A stretch of 64,000 nucleotides of DNA from Typhlomys cinereus (Eukaryota; Chordata; Mammalia; Rodentia; Platacanthomyidae), in contig JALPQD010000044.1 in the NCBI GenBank assembly GCA_023101885.1, forward strand, positions 6,167,565 through 6,231,564. The letters run 5' to 3'. The notes under the pieces were generated by a model. That model was not told where the DNA came from. It did no database searches and saw nothing but the letters and a program-made list of their open reading frames with translations. This document shows, piece after piece, positions 39,017-51,144 of this stretch; position 1 is the stretch's first letter; each line of letters starts with the position of its first letter. A program made the position numbers and the translations under genes.

Positions 39017-40299
39017 TATTCTAGTTGTAAGTCCTACGTTCTTCTTATTGTGACATTTATGTTTTTCTGGTAGGCCATCATAATGTCACATACAAAATGT
39101 CTGTCAGCATGTTCTCTGGATTAATATAATATATATGCAGAGAGAGGACACCTGAACTATAACCTATTAATCATTTTGCATATGCTTTATATATGTAACA
39201 ATTGGAATTTGTGCTTTCTAGTTATGCTTTATTCAGCTTGATAGTATTTGAATTCAAGGAAACATCCAGGCTATAATGATAGTGTTATTTTCCTTTTACA
39301 AATCTACAGTGATTATACACAGTTGTAATATTATGTAAGAAAGTAATGGTGGTTAATATTAACTAAATTTGAAATAATAATGAAATATGTAGCTTATAAC
39401 TGATAATTCTAATTAGAATTTCCAGGGTTCTCTAGAGGATTTAGGATGAACAAAGATAGTGCATGTTTGAAAATTGTAAGCAATTTCTTTGGTTTTAATG
39501 TTCCTTGGAGGTAATAATAAGAAACAAACGTAAGAGGTTAATAAAATTTTACTTGTTTAATAATATATTTCTACAGTGCAATTTAGCTTTAATAATAACA
39601 GAAAATTGAGGTGTTATAAATATTTCAAATGCATATAACTGTCAGTTTGCTATGCTTGAAATATTGACTGTGGTGGAACAACGTTTAATGTGTGTATGTA
39701 AAACATTTTCTCAAGAACAGTATGGTAAGTTGTGTTTCACAGTTTTAAAAATCAGCTGGCTGCTTCTGATGATACCTGCTGTGTATTGATTGCTCTGTTC
39801 AATTTTCTGTATTCAGTAAAGTAATAAAAAGACAAGAGTGGTAAAATCTAATTTAGCTCTGTCTTCATAATACTGAAATTCTTGGAATTGACTTGAAAAT
39901 AATGAGATGTCATCCTTAGAGTGCACACCCCCCCCCGCCCCTGCACACACACAAGATGGTGCTTAAGTGTCCAGGGAAAGTTAATGTCCTAACAAAAAAA
40001 TTATCATCTTAGTGGCATGGCGTGTATTTTTGTAATACAGCCTTTAACATGGAAGGGAACAGAAGAATGCTTAAATATTTCAGATAGGAGGCTGAACTCA
40101 CACTTACATATCTCGCTTTGCACTGCTCTGGCAAAATAGCATAGTAGCTTGCACGTAACATACAATTTTTTCTCAAAGTGCTTGAAGTGGGAGATTCAAG
40201 ATCAGGGCACTGGAAGTCACAGGTGATATATTTTTGTTGTTTCTCCATGTGGTATCCAGAGTGAGGAAGCTTTCTGGGGTCTTCCTTTGATGAACTCTT

Positions 40300-40598
40300 T
40301 TTTTTTTATTATTATTTATTCAATTGTGCATGTGTGTGTGTGTGTGTGTGTGCGTGTGCATGTGTATGTGTGTGTGCGCGTGTGTGTGTGTAGAACCATG
40401 GGCGAATTCGGGAACCACCATGGACCACCTCCACCTCCTCCTTGTTTACTCTGCCCTGGGATTCAAAGGGTCCGCCCTACCAGGACCAGAAACGCAGGCC
40501 TCTCTTCCCCCTGGTGTCTATAGGTGGGGTCTAGGATCCCAACGCAGGACGTTCCACCTGCAAGGCAGGGGCTTAATCCTTCAGCCACCTCTCCAGCC
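40300..40598 (-). mobile_element. Full-length tRNA-derived SINE (B2/DIP-like) with CA-rich tail
   Basis: On the minus strand it starts GGGGCTGGAGAGGTGGCTGA (tRNA-like A box) and has a second box around GGTGGAACGTCCTGCGTTGG. It continues through a body with 'cagggcagagtaaacaagga' and ends in a (CA)n-rich tail (40327-40391 on the + strand as TG) and an A/T-rich end. A target duplication of 14-16 bp, CCTTTGATGAACTCTT, lies at 40284-40299 and 40599-40614. It shares its layout with the copy at 61373-61683. Confidence 0.9.
40327..40391. repeat. (TG)n-rich microsatellite in SINE tail
   Basis: TG repeats with GC and AT interruptions; part of the tail of the SINE at 40300-40598. Confidence 0.9.
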
Positions 40599-41049
40599 CC
40601 TTTGATGAACTCTTAAGAGACAGATATGAATATGACTTTTAGCAGAACATACACATTCACTCCAGTGTAACATCTATGCTTAATTTCATTATTTTATTAT
40701 ATTTTGTGTTCTTGGAATTCTACAACTTTTTTTTCTATTTTGATCATGTTTCAAATTATGATGACATGCATGTATTGAGTGGCATTTCCATTTTCAGAAG
40801 GACATTTCTTTTATGGGGAAGAGGACAGTAGACATTTTTGATAAAGAAATAGATGTCAGTTTTAAATTATGTCATCAACTTTAGAGAGATGTTTTAATAT
40901 ACTGCATTCTGTCTTCTAAGCAAGGAAGTTTCAAAATGGCTATCTTTATATATTGATGATAGTCTAATGGTTGAAGTATTTCTGTTATTAATAGCATCAA
41001 TATAATGACTATCAATAAAACAGCAACATTAATAACATTAATTTCATAT

Positions 41050-41540
41050 TTGCTTCAAGAGTTAGGACAAGTATTTTAAATCTGTATTTTATTTATTCTT
41101 CATATCAACCCTAGGTGGTGGATGGGTGCACATGTGTGTGCACGTGCATGTGTAGGTTCGGGGGTGATACCAGAAGTCATCCTCCATTGCTCTTCCAGTT
41201 TATTATTTTGAGCCTGGGTCTCTAAAGCCTAGCTACCAAGTAGGGTTAGTGAGCCTGGAGAGTGTGCTACAGAAGTTCCCAGGCTCTGTGTTCTGGAGCC
41301 ATAATTCCAGATATTACAATACTTCTGTCTGGCATTTTTTAAACATGGGATCTGGGTATGTGAACTCTTTTTTCTTATATGGCAAGCACTTTAACCATTG
41401 TGCCATCTCTCCATCCCCCACTCTAGATAATTGTTTTACTGTTTCATAATTAAGTAAAATGAGGTTGTGGGAGTTTGGTTACATAGCTAGGATACATAGT
41501 GGCAAATTGAGGTGTGAGTCAAGGTCTGTTTTTAATCACT
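41050..41540. repeat. MIR/L2-type relic split by a B4-like SINE
   Basis: The left half (41085-41115: 'tattttatttattcttcatatcaaccctagg') and right half (41430-41525: 'taagtaaaatgaggttgtgg', 'ttggttacatagctaggata', 'agtggcaaattgaggtgtga') join as a classic MIR/L2 pattern (...caaccctatgaggta / ...acagatgaggaaactgagg...taagtggcagagccagg). The sequence between is a B4-like SINE. Confidence 0.55.
41115..41420. repeat. B4-like SINE
   Basis: Begins with a TG-rich stretch (cacatgtgtgtgcacgtgcatgtg). It contains 'tattattttgagcctgggtc', 'atgggatctgggtatgtgaa' and 'atggcaagcactttaaccat', and ends 'tgccatctctccatcccc', the usual B4 terminal wording. It interrupts the relic at 41050-41540. Confidence 0.75.
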
Positions 41541-42449
41541 TCCACATGTCCTTGCAATGACTTTTCATGATGTGTCACTTTGTGTATGTATTTTGGTGAA
41601 TATCCAACAGAGCCCTTTTCATTGTTAATATTACGATTATTTCCCACATAATGTATTACTGTCTTGTAAAATAAGTCATCCTATTACCTTTAAACTAAAG
41701 ACAGTCCTCCAGTGCTGAAAAACAACACAGGATGTCGTATGTCATCCTCTGAACAAAATAAAAGTTAACCTTTTTGTGACAAAGTTTTTCTGACCTTTCC
41801 TCCCTAGAATGTGTTACTGATAAATCATTGCTACTTTTTGGTATCTGGTTCTTATATTGAATGAAAGGCTATACTTTCGTGTCATTTGGTGTTTAGTAAT
41901 GCTTTATTAATATGCATGGCATGTATAAAGTAATAGAGTCTATCTTTTCATTCTATTCTTTAAAGTTTGATTTATGATATAAACACCTTGCATTATTTTA
42001 ACATGACCCTTTGGAGGTATGAATTAGGGAGGTTCTCTTCCCCCACATTTTCTCTATATTATGTAGTTTAAGCACAAATACTGGTATTCTTTTGACAGTA
42101 TTTTCAAATAACACATGAATGATAAGTGTTCATGTTTAGACTCTTTGTTCTAGCTGCATTAGTATTATTTTAACAAGTATAAGTGATATTAGATACACTA
42201 TAAGATTTTAACATTGGTATGTAAAACTGCAAAAGGTACTATGTTCTGTTTATTAGATCAGCCTCAAACTATCTTATACAAGAAGTGGGGTCAAGAAACT
42301 TCTGTTTCTTACAAGATGTATTTAATTCATAGAAATTCAAATCTGTTAATTTTTCTGAGGCATTATACATAAGTAACTGCTTTTTTTTCTTCAATACAAG
42401 ACTTTATGAAAAGATTCTATGTAAAATCTAGTATATACAAGTGGTTGAA

Positions 42450-42832
42450 AACAAAAGATATTTGTCTTTCTGAGATTGTCTTAATTCACTTACCACAAGT
42501 ATCTCCATTTGTGTACATTTTTCTTCAAATATGATTTCCTTGTTTATCACTGAAAAATATTCCCTGTGTGAAATGCCACATTTTTCTCACCCATTTCTGT
42601 GATATAACTAGTTCTGCAATAAACACTGCTGAATAAATGTCTGTTTAATATGTGGACTTGAATCCTTTGAATAAACACCCAGAAATGGTGTCACTGGGCC
42701 AATATGAAAGAAGGATACTTAGTATTCTGAGAAACCTCCACACTGACTTCCATAGTCTCTGGAATAGTTCACATTCCCACCATCAGTGTAAAATATTCCT
42801 CTTTGTCTACAACCTCATCAGTATTTCTTTTT
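42450..42832 (-). mobile_element. Old LINE-1 fragment (ORF2 3' end), antisense
   Basis: The + strand follows reverse-complement L1 ORF2: 'aaaaatattccctgtgtgaa', 'ttctgcaataaacactgctg', 'gggccaatatgaaagaagga', 'tccacactgacttccatagt' and 'cattcccaccatcagtgtaa'. It is far more diverged than, and directly abuts, the L1 that begins at 42833, so the younger element may have inserted at or near it. Confidence 0.8.
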
Positions 42833-43855
42833 TTTAACATTTTTTATTATTATTTCCGCTCATACAAACTTAATAGGTAGACCAGTTCCCTCCCCCCCTC
42901 CTCCCCCCAAACCCACTGCTCCCCCTCCCTCTCTCCCCATCTCCCAGTGCCTCCCCCCCAATTCCCAGAGAGTCCTTTATTGTGTATGCCTAACTCTCCT
43001 CTTGGTCCTCCTTTCCGATGATGTACAAGGACCCAGTGGCATTTCCCTGAACACTTTCTCGTGTTCCCCTTAAGCATAGGAACACTACTTTGGCCATCAA
43101 TCCCTTGCCTTCAAGGATCTTGGTGCCTTTAGCCGATGTTAGACTTTGTGAGGTCAATAGTGTGACGGACATGGCGCAGGGCATGGAAAGTCCTATTATG
43201 ATTGCTTCAGCCCTAACTAGTGTAGAGAATCTTCAGATCATTGCTCCTCCCATCCTTTTGCTCTTACACTCTTACTGCCCCCTCTTCCGCAAATGTCCCT
43301 GAGCTTCAGGATGGGGGGAGATTAGGCTGGCTTAGTTCTATGTGGATGATATAGAGTCTCTGAAGTTTTGGATTGTGGTTTGTTGATTTTTTCTTGCAGT
43401 TTTGCTGCTCCTGCAATGCCCTTCACTCCATCCTAATGGGCACTGTATGTCACCCCCTGGTCAGAGACAAAAAACTGTTAAACTAGAATCTTGTTATAAT
43501 AGCACATTCAAGGGTAGGTGTAATAAAAGCAGGAAACCTCGGTGAGGGAGGGATCAGTCACCCATTTGCAAAATGATCACTTTTCATCTGCCAGATTATA
43601 TGCTCTCCCCTTCTGATGAGATCATACCCCCTCAGTTGTACATGATCAGGAACGAATGTCTGTGAACTCAACCAGGTGTCACATTACTTACTTGCATTCC
43701 TTGGAGGCTGATTTTCTCTGCTGTAACATGGTCTCCTCTTTCCTTGTGTCTGCTGTGGCCCTCCAACCCCAACCCTCCTGTTCACAATCCTTGCAATTAC
43801 CGTATTACATAGGTTTACCCTTGAGTGTCTCAATGTGGGCTGGGTGAGTTTGGTA
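42833..43855 (-). other. LINE-1 3' UTR with polypurine tract and tail
   Basis: About 1 kb. The C-rich stretch at 42885-42960 on the + strand is the complement of the G-rich polypurine tract seen in the copies at 24088, 28309 and 31875. The terminal 'atttccgctcatacaaactt' is identical in the copy at 32089. The tail on the L1 strand is AATAATAAT followed by A-rich sequence. Confidence 0.88.
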
Positions 43856-46800
43856 CTAGGAGCCACCTATTAGGGAGTACATACGGCGCTTAGCTTTCTG
43901 GGTTTGGGATACTTCACTTAATATAATTGTTTCTAATGACATCCATTTCCCAGCAAATTCCAGTAATTCATCATTTTTGATGGCTGAGTAGTACTCCATT
44001 GTATAGATGTATCACAGTTTCCTTATCCACTCGTCAACTGTTGGACATTTAGTTGATTCCATGACTTTGCTATTGTAAACAGTGCTGCTATGAACATGGT
44101 CGTGCTTGTGCTATCGAGGCGAACCTCTGCTTTATGGGGGGTTATTCCCAAAAGTGGAATAGCAGGGTCATATGGTATTTCAATCTTTAATTTCTTTAAG
44201 AATCTCCAGACGGCTCACCAGAATGGCTGTATGAGCCTGCATTCCCACCAGCAATGTAGCAGAGTTCCCCTCTTTCCACATCCTCTCCAGCACTTGTTGT
44301 TGTTTGTATTGTGGATTTTTGCCATCCTGACCAGGGTGAGATGATATCTCAGGGAGGTTTTGATTTGCATTTCCCTGATGGCTAAAGAAGTGGAGCATTT
44401 TTTCAGATATTTGTTAGACATTTTAATTTCATCTCTGGTAAAATTTCTTTTAAGTTCCAGGGCCGATTTTTTAATTGGGCCATTGTTTTCCTTGGTGTTT
44501 AATTTTCTAAGTTCTTTGTGCACTCTGGACAGTAGCGCTCTATCAGATATGTGGTTAGTGAAGATTTTCTCCCATTCTGTGGGTTGCCTTTGAGCTTGTG
44601 TTAGAATCTCTTCATCTGAACAGAAGCTCTATAATTTCACCAGATCCCAACTGTTGAGAGTTGGTAGCAGTGACTGTGCCATTGGATGTCTCTTTAGGAA
44701 ATGTTGGCCTAGCCCAATCAGGTTGAGGGAGTTCCCTATCCATTCAGTTATGATTTTTATAGTCTCTGGCCTGATATCAATGTCCTTGATCCATTTGGAA
44801 TTAAGTCTTGTACATGGTGACAAGTACGGGTCCAGCTTTAATCTTCTGCATGTGGAGATCCATTTTTGCCGTCACCATTTGTTGAAGATGCTGTTCTTTT
44901 TCCAGTGGATTCTTTGGGCCCCTTTGTCGAAGATCAAATGGCTGTATTTTTGTGGGCTTATATCTGGGTCCTCAACCCTTATCCATTGACCTGTGTGCCT
45001 ATTTTGGAGCCAGTACCAGGCTGTTTTTATAACTATGGATTTGTAGTATAGACTAAGGTTCGGTATGGTAATACCTCCAGCAGTGTTTTTGTTACTCAGG
45101 ATTGTCTTTGCTATCCTGGGTCTTTTGTGCCTCCATATGAATTTTCAGATTAATTGGTTAACTTCTTTAAAGAATTGCTTTGGGATTTTAATTGGTATAG
45201 CATTGAATTTGTATATTGCCTTTGGTAGGATGGGTCATTTTTACGATGTTGATTCTGCGAATCCAGGAGCATGGGAGGTCTTTCCGCCTTCTGATGTCTT
45301 CAGCAATTTCTTTCTTTAGGGTTTTAAAGTTTTCATTGTAAAGGTCTTTTACCTCCTTGGTTAGGTTTATACCAAGGTATTTCATTTTTTTACGGCCTAC
45401 AGTAAATGGGATTGTTTCTCTCAGGGCTTTTTCACTTCTTTCATTCTGGGCATATAGGAAGGCCTCTGATTTTTGCACATTTATTTTGTATCCTGCCACC
45501 CTGCTGAACTTCTCAATTAGTTCCAGGAGCTTCCTGGTGGAGTTTTTGGGATCCCTCAGGTATAAGATCATGTCATCTGAAAATAGGGATAGCTTGACTT
45601 CTTCCTTGCCCATTTGAATCCCTCTTATGTCCCTTTCTTGTCTTATGGCTTCAGCTAAGACTTCAAGTACAATATTGAATAGAAGTGGTGAGAGTGGACA
45701 GCCTTGTCTAGTTCCCGATCAAAGTGGGAATGCTTCCAATTGTTCCCCATTGAGCATAATCCTTGCTGTGGGCTTGTTGTATACAGCTTTTATTATATTG
45801 ATAAAGGTTCCTTCCATTCCTACTGTCTCTAGCGTTTTGATCATAAAAGGCTGTGGGATCTTGTCAAAAGCTTTTTCTGCATCTATCGAGAGTATCATGT
45901 GGTCTTGGACTTTGGACTGGTTTACATGATGAATTAAATATATTGATTTTCGTATGTTGAACCAACCTTGTGTGCCGGGGATGAAGCTTACTTGGTCCCT
46001 GTGAATGATCTTTTTGATATGTTTTTGAATCCGATTTGCTAAGACTTTGTTGAGAATCTTTGCACCTGTGTTCATCAGGGAGATCGGCCTATAGTTTTCT
46101 TTTTTAAGTGAATCTTTATTAGGTTTTGGGATTAAGACGATATTAGCTTCATAGAAGGAATTTGGTAGTGTTCCTTCCTTTGCTATTTGATGGAACAGTT
46201 TAAGGAGTATTGGTGTTATTGACTCCTTAAATGTCTGGTAGAATTCTGTGCTGAATCCATCTGGTCCAGGACATTTTTTGGTGGGAAGATTCAAGATTAC
46301 TTCTTCAATTTCCTTATATGTTATAGGGCCATTTAAGTAATTCACAACTTCTTGATCCAATTTAGGTAAGATGTGTTTACTTAGAAATTTATCCATCTCT
46401 TGTGTGTTGTCAAACTTCACAGAGTATAAGTTTTTGAAATATGATGTTATAATTCTCTGGATTTCTTGGGTATCAGTAGTGATTACTCCATGTTCATTTC
46501 TAATTTTGTTAATTTGGGTTTTCTCTCTCTTGCTTTTAGTTAATTTAGCTAGGGGTGTATTAATCTTATTGATTTTTTCAAAGAACCAGCTTTTTGACTG
46601 GTTAATTTTTTCTATCGTTTTCTTAATCTAAATTTCAGATATTTCTCCCCTTATTTTGCTAATCTCCTCTCTTCTACTATTTTTGGGATCAGATTGCTCA
46701 AGTTTCTCTAAAGCCTTAAGCTGCATTGTTAAGTTATTTATTTCTGAGGTTTCCATTTTTTTGATGTAGGCATTAAGAGCTATGAACTTACCTCTTAGGA

Positions 46801-47660
46801 CAGCTTTCATTGTGTCCCAGAGATTTTGGTAAGTTGTATTTTCGTTATTGTTCACTTTCAGGAAATCTTGAATTTCCTTTTTAATTTCTTCGTGAATCCA
46901 GTTCTCATTCAGCATCATATTGTTAAGTTTCCAGGAGTTAGTGTATTTTCTCTTGTTTGATGTGTTGGGGATGTCCAACTTTAGGCCCTGGTGGTCTGAT
47001 AGGGCACAGGTTAGATTTTCAACTTTTTTGTATATGTGTAGATTCGTTTTGTGGCCCAATATGTGATCTATTTTGGAGAAAGTTCCGTGTGCTGCTGAGA
47101 AAAATGTGTATTCTTTTGTGCGTGGGTGAATAGTTCGATAGAGATCTGTAAGGTCCATTTCTTTAAGGGTTTGATTAAGTTCCAAAGTGTCTCTGTTAAG
47201 CTTTTGACCTGTTGATCTATCCCATGTTGAGAGGGCGGTGTTGAAGTCCCCAAGAATTATCGTTTGGGGGTTGATTTCTTGCTTTAGGCGCTGTATGGTT
47301 TTCTTAATGAATGTGGAGGGGCCCGTATTGGGTGCATATATGTTCAGTATTGTGAAGTCTTCCTGGTGAATTGTACCTGTGACTAAAATGTAGTATCCAT
47401 CTGTGTCTCTTATGATTTTCTTTGGTTTGAAGTCCACTTTGTCTGATATCATAATGGCTACCCCTGCCTGTTTCCTGGTTCCATTAGCTTGCAAGATTTT
47501 GGACCATCCTTTCATTCTTAGGATGTGCCTATCTTTTGTGGTGAGATGAGTTTCCTGAAGGCAGCAGATTGTTGGATTGTGGTTTTTAAATCAAGTTTGT
47601 AATCTGTGTCTCTTAATCAGTGAGTTAATACAATTGACATTTAATGGTATAATGGAGAAA
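43856..47660 (-). pseudogene. LINE-1 ORF2 (endonuclease and reverse transcriptase), interrupted
   Basis: The N-terminus shows INSLIKRHRLQT, then an in-frame TGA where L1s usually have Trp, then [12 protein letters not shown] (endonuclease). The longest open pieces are 46628-47515 (endonuclease, with GDFN and [10 protein letters not shown] motifs), 45719-46420 (RT, with [11 protein letters not shown] and NYRPISLMN) and 45188-45613. In that last piece the RT catalytic motif reads FSDD at 45572-45583 instead of the usual FADD. The C-terminal Cys motif CWRGCGKRGTLLHCWWEC is in 44215-44523 and the ORF ends near 43856. At least five stops or frameshifts occur. Confidence 0.92.
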
Positions 47661-47779
47661 TTATTTTTAATTCTGTATATTTTTTATGTTTAGTAGATTT
47701 TGTAAGCATGTTGTTTGATATTTATGTTTTGGTGTTATTATACTTCCCTTCTGTCTTCCTGGATACTCTTGTTCTTTTT

Positions 47780-48268
47780 AGTCCCATATCTCTTGAATGT
47801 TCCTCTCCAGTATCTTTTTGGCTTTAACAATCTCTTCCATTGAGCTGTTTAATTCTCCCACTTTGTCTTCAAGATCTGAAATTCTATTTTCTGCCTCATT
47901 TGTTCTGTTGATAAGACTCTCTGTTGAGTTTTGGGTTGAAGATAACTTGTCTTTTAGTTCAATTTTAAACTCTGCCTGAGACCTATTTTTGTTTCTTGAA
48001 CTGTTTTTCTCAACTACCCCAACTGCCTGTTGTCTTCCTGTTCAAAGTGGTTTATACGGTTGTTTAACTCTTCTCGGATTTCCTCTTTCATAGTACTAAT
48101 TATGGTAAGGATCATACTCTGAAAGTCGTTTTGTTGGGTCTTGCTTTCATGGCTATTTTCTGTGGATTTGTTCTGGTCGGAATCCCTCATTATGGGATTG
48201 ATTCTTTCGGCACTAGATTGGTTTTCTTGGGTTTTGTTTTTCGTGGATCTTCACTTTGACTTGTACAT
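47780..48268 (-). pseudogene. LINE-1 ORF1 remnant lacking its RRM and C-terminal domains
   Basis: The probable start ATG is at 48266-48268. A stop follows at codon 6, and another after a segment reading HFEQEDNRQLG. The coiled coil continues in another frame as NEAENRISDLEDKVGELNSS and reaches IQEIWD, followed by a stop. In a complete ORF1 the RRM (about 100 residues) and C-terminal domain follow this EIWD word. Here ORF2 begins within about 150 bp, so those domains are deleted. Confidence 0.82.
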
Positions 48269-48599
48269 TGTTGTTTTGTTTTTTAGGATCTTTCAGTTTC
48301 TGTGTGTTTTTCACTGAATCGACGTAGTTGGTATTGTTACGCTTGCCAGTTATTACTAGTGCTTGTCTTGGATTGGGTATGTTTGTGTATTGTTATTGTT
48401 ATATCCTAGATGAGGCTACTAGGCTGTTAGTACTTCAGTTAAGTCAGGAAATGTTACCAGGGGGTGAATATTAGTTTGGTAGTGCACTTTTACGATTTAG
48501 TATCTTGGTGAAATGTGGGGGTGAGTGGTGTACTACCTGGAGTTGTATGTTGTGGGGTGGCTGTATGAGAAAGTTGATCTACAGCATTGATACTTTAAA

Positions 48600-49372
48600 G
48601 GATCAGTAAGGTGAAAAGAAAAAGTTTACTTATCTTTGGGCTGGATGAGAAGAAACTCGCCCATGTGATATAATGATTGTAGTGGAGTCCAGATGTATGG
48701 CCTGTGCTCCCTTTGTTCCTTAGAATTTTGCTTGAGTTTCCTTTGGGCTGTATTGAATTCTGAGTAGCAGTGTGTCTTCCGTGGACCACGTGCGTAGGTC
48801 CCCGGTGGGCCAGACAGGCAGAGGGTCTGAAGTTGATGGCAGAATTCTTCACCTGGGACCTGGGAAGGTGTGCGCGGAGGGGGGCGCGGCCCCGGGGGGC
48901 AAAGCTGGAGGCAGAGCGTCCTGGTGCTGCTGGCCGGGCAGCTCCCGGGTGGGGGGCAGGGCTGGGTTGGGCTCTTTCACTAGCTGGCTCAATGGCAGAA
49001 TTCTTCACCTCGGATCCAGGGGGGGGGGCTAGGCGCATGGGGCGGGAGGATGTGAGGGGCTTGGGTCCGGGTCGGGACCCAGGTTAAGCAGCAGTTCGCC
49101 TGGGTGCTGGCAGCCGGGATGTGTTGGGCTCAGGGGTGGTTGGGGGCTGGGCTGGGCTCTCTCTCTCTCACTCACCTTGGGCAGCAGGCGGTGGACGGGG
49201 GCGGGGCGGCGCGGAGGGGGCTGGGGTCTTCTGGGCCGGGGCGCAGGCCAAGCTGCTGTTGGCCTGGGTGCTCGCCGCTGGGACGCGTGGGGCTCCGGGG
49301 TGGTTGGGATGGGCTGGGCTCTCTCTCTCACTCACCTTGGGCAGCGGGCGGCAGGCGGGGGGAAGTAACCCC
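48600..49372 (-). promoter_or_regulatory. LINE-1 5' UTR with tandem monomers (CpG-rich)
   Basis: This is the only long CpG-rich stretch of the window. Units starting near 48919, 49099 and 49263 (+ strand 'cctgggtgctgg/cg'...) share 'ggggtggttgggggctgggc', 'ctctctctctcactcacctt' and 'gggcagc(a/g)ggcgg', with a period of about 164-180 bp. 'atggcagaattcttcacct' occurs twice (48836 and 48991). Tandem promoter monomers are known from mouse L1 subfamilies. Frames here (e.g. 48595-49038, 49104-49550) are artefacts of the GC-rich composition. Confidence 0.82.
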
Positions 49373-49589
49373 TTTTGTCAGTCAGTCTTGGTTAATAATG
49401 TCAAATTTAACTTTCTTTTTAATTTGGTCATTCAGAGATTTATTAACATTTCTCTTGGAATTATATCATGTTGCTTTGTGTTATAATGTTAATATTATTA
49501 ACAATTTTTATGGGAGAAAGAATATATTTTGTTTCACACGTGGAGAGTAAAATGCATTGTGGTAGAGAAGTCAAGGTATCACGATCTTA

Positions 49590-50760
49590 AAGCAGTTTTT
49601 CAAAAATTAATATTTATTCTTCTTATTTACAAATATAGTGGGTGGTTGTCTCTGACCCCCTCTTTCCTTCCTTCCTCTGTTTTCCCCCCTACTCTCCCTT
49701 AACTAATCCATCCTTCTCCCACTCCCCTTCTGCTTGTGTAGTCGATAGGATTCCCTTTGTGTTGTCTGTATTTGTATGGACTCTGATCTCTGTGGTAGAT
49801 TAAGTGCCCCTTCATTGAGTAGACCCACTGATATTGGTACTCACCTTCACTTGTCTAATCCTATCCCACAAGGTTCCACTTGCATGTGATTATTTCTTCT
49901 GAGTTCATTGATGATCTCTGGGGGAATGTTGATATGTCAGTCATAGTGCAGGTCTGGTGAGGATATGTCTCACTGTAGTAAGTTTCAGGATGCAGCAACC
50001 CTATCTTAAGTGGAGTGACTTGACCAGCCATGGACCTCTCCACCTTTAATCTCTTATAGTCTTACTGCCTCTATTCTACAAGATTTCTTGAGCCTTAGGA
50101 ATGGGAGAGGTTTGGTTGGCCTGATTCCTATTGAGTCTTTTAGGGTTGCCAGTTCTCAGCATTCAGGTTGCTTGGTTATTGTCAATTCACTACTCTTCAG
50201 TTCCGATAAGCTGTCCTATTTGAGTGTTGAAATCTTTTCTTTTGTTTGTGAGTATCATAAGAGTTTCTATTTGATTACACCAAACTGAATGTTAATGTTA
50301 GGATCTGCTTGTAAGGGAAAACATACAGTATCTGTCTTTCTGCATCTGGGATATTTTACTGAGTATCATTTCTTTCAGTTCCATCCATTTACTAGCAAAT
50401 TTCATTAGTTAATCTTTCCTGACAGTTGAATAGTATTCCCTTGTATATATGTACCACACTTTCTTTAACCATTTGTCAACTATTGGACATCTAGGTTGGT
50501 TCCATTTCTTTGCCATTTTTAAAAGAACTGCTATGAACATGTTTGTAGATGTGCTTCTGTTGCAGGATGTAGTGTTCTTTGGGAATATACCTAAGAGAAA
50601 AATAGCTGGGTAGTGTGGAGTTTCAATTTTTAACCTTTTTAGGAATCCCCAAAAATTTATCTCCAAAAGGGTTGTGTGAGTATACAATACCACCAGCAAA
50701 GTATGAGAGTCCTCTTCTCACCACATCCATGTCAGGACTTGCTGCTATAGTAAACAAGAT
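49590..50760 (-). mobile_element. Old LINE-1 3' end (3' UTR plus ORF2 terminus), antisense
   Basis: It begins on the + strand with a T-rich tail complement and C/T-rich tract (49640-49730), followed by L1 3' UTR wording shared with 58480-59300 (for example 'cactgatattggtactcacc' versus 'ctgatatgggtacttgccct'). ORF2-like text follows: 'gttccatccatttactagca', 'gaatagtattcccttgtata' and 'ggacatctaggttggttcca'. The minus-strand frame 50409-50699 contains FLLGIFPKNTT. It is older than the 42833-49372 element. Confidence 0.8.
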
Positions 50761-51144
50761 TCTAATGTCTTGAAAAGTAGTTATTTTGATTTAACTTTGT
50801 TATAAATGATCTCCATTTGCTTGGGAAATCCTGCAATAAACTGAAAGTTAAAATGTTGGAAAAAGTCCCCATTTTATAAATAAAGAAGCTGAATATGAAT
50901 GGTTATCATGTAAGAATAATTTTAATCTTTTGTTTTATCATTGGGGTAATATTAGGTTCTCTTAGGTATACCAGAGATTATTACCAAATTAAAGATTGAA
51001 ACATATCTTTTTAAGGGTTGTAGTGCAGTGACCCCCTATTTTCTATTCTCAAAGAAAAAGGTCTCCCTCTTCTCCATTTATTGTCTCATAGTGTCTCAAA
51101 ATAATACTGGCAGATCTCAGATGATCCCAGTTCTTCATGGTCCC

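Larger units (their letters stand above)
42833..49372 (-). mobile_element. Near full-length LINE-1, antisense to DIAPH2
   Basis: About 6.5 kb with all L1 parts in order on the minus strand: CpG-rich 5' UTR with tandem monomers, ORF1, ORF2 (endonuclease, reverse transcriptase, C-terminal Cys-rich motif), 3' UTR with G-rich polypurine tract, terminal 'tttgtatgagcggaaat' and an (AAT)n/A-rich tail. ORF1 has lost its C-terminal half and both ORFs have stops, so it is not autonomous. I could not define a target duplication. The 5' edge is set where GC content drops, near 49372. Confidence 0.93.

Noticed and set aside
48595..49550. Four to six GC-rich frames of 85-148 codons
   Set aside because: They lie in the L1 5' UTR monomers and repeat with the same period. 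No L1 protein is encoded there.
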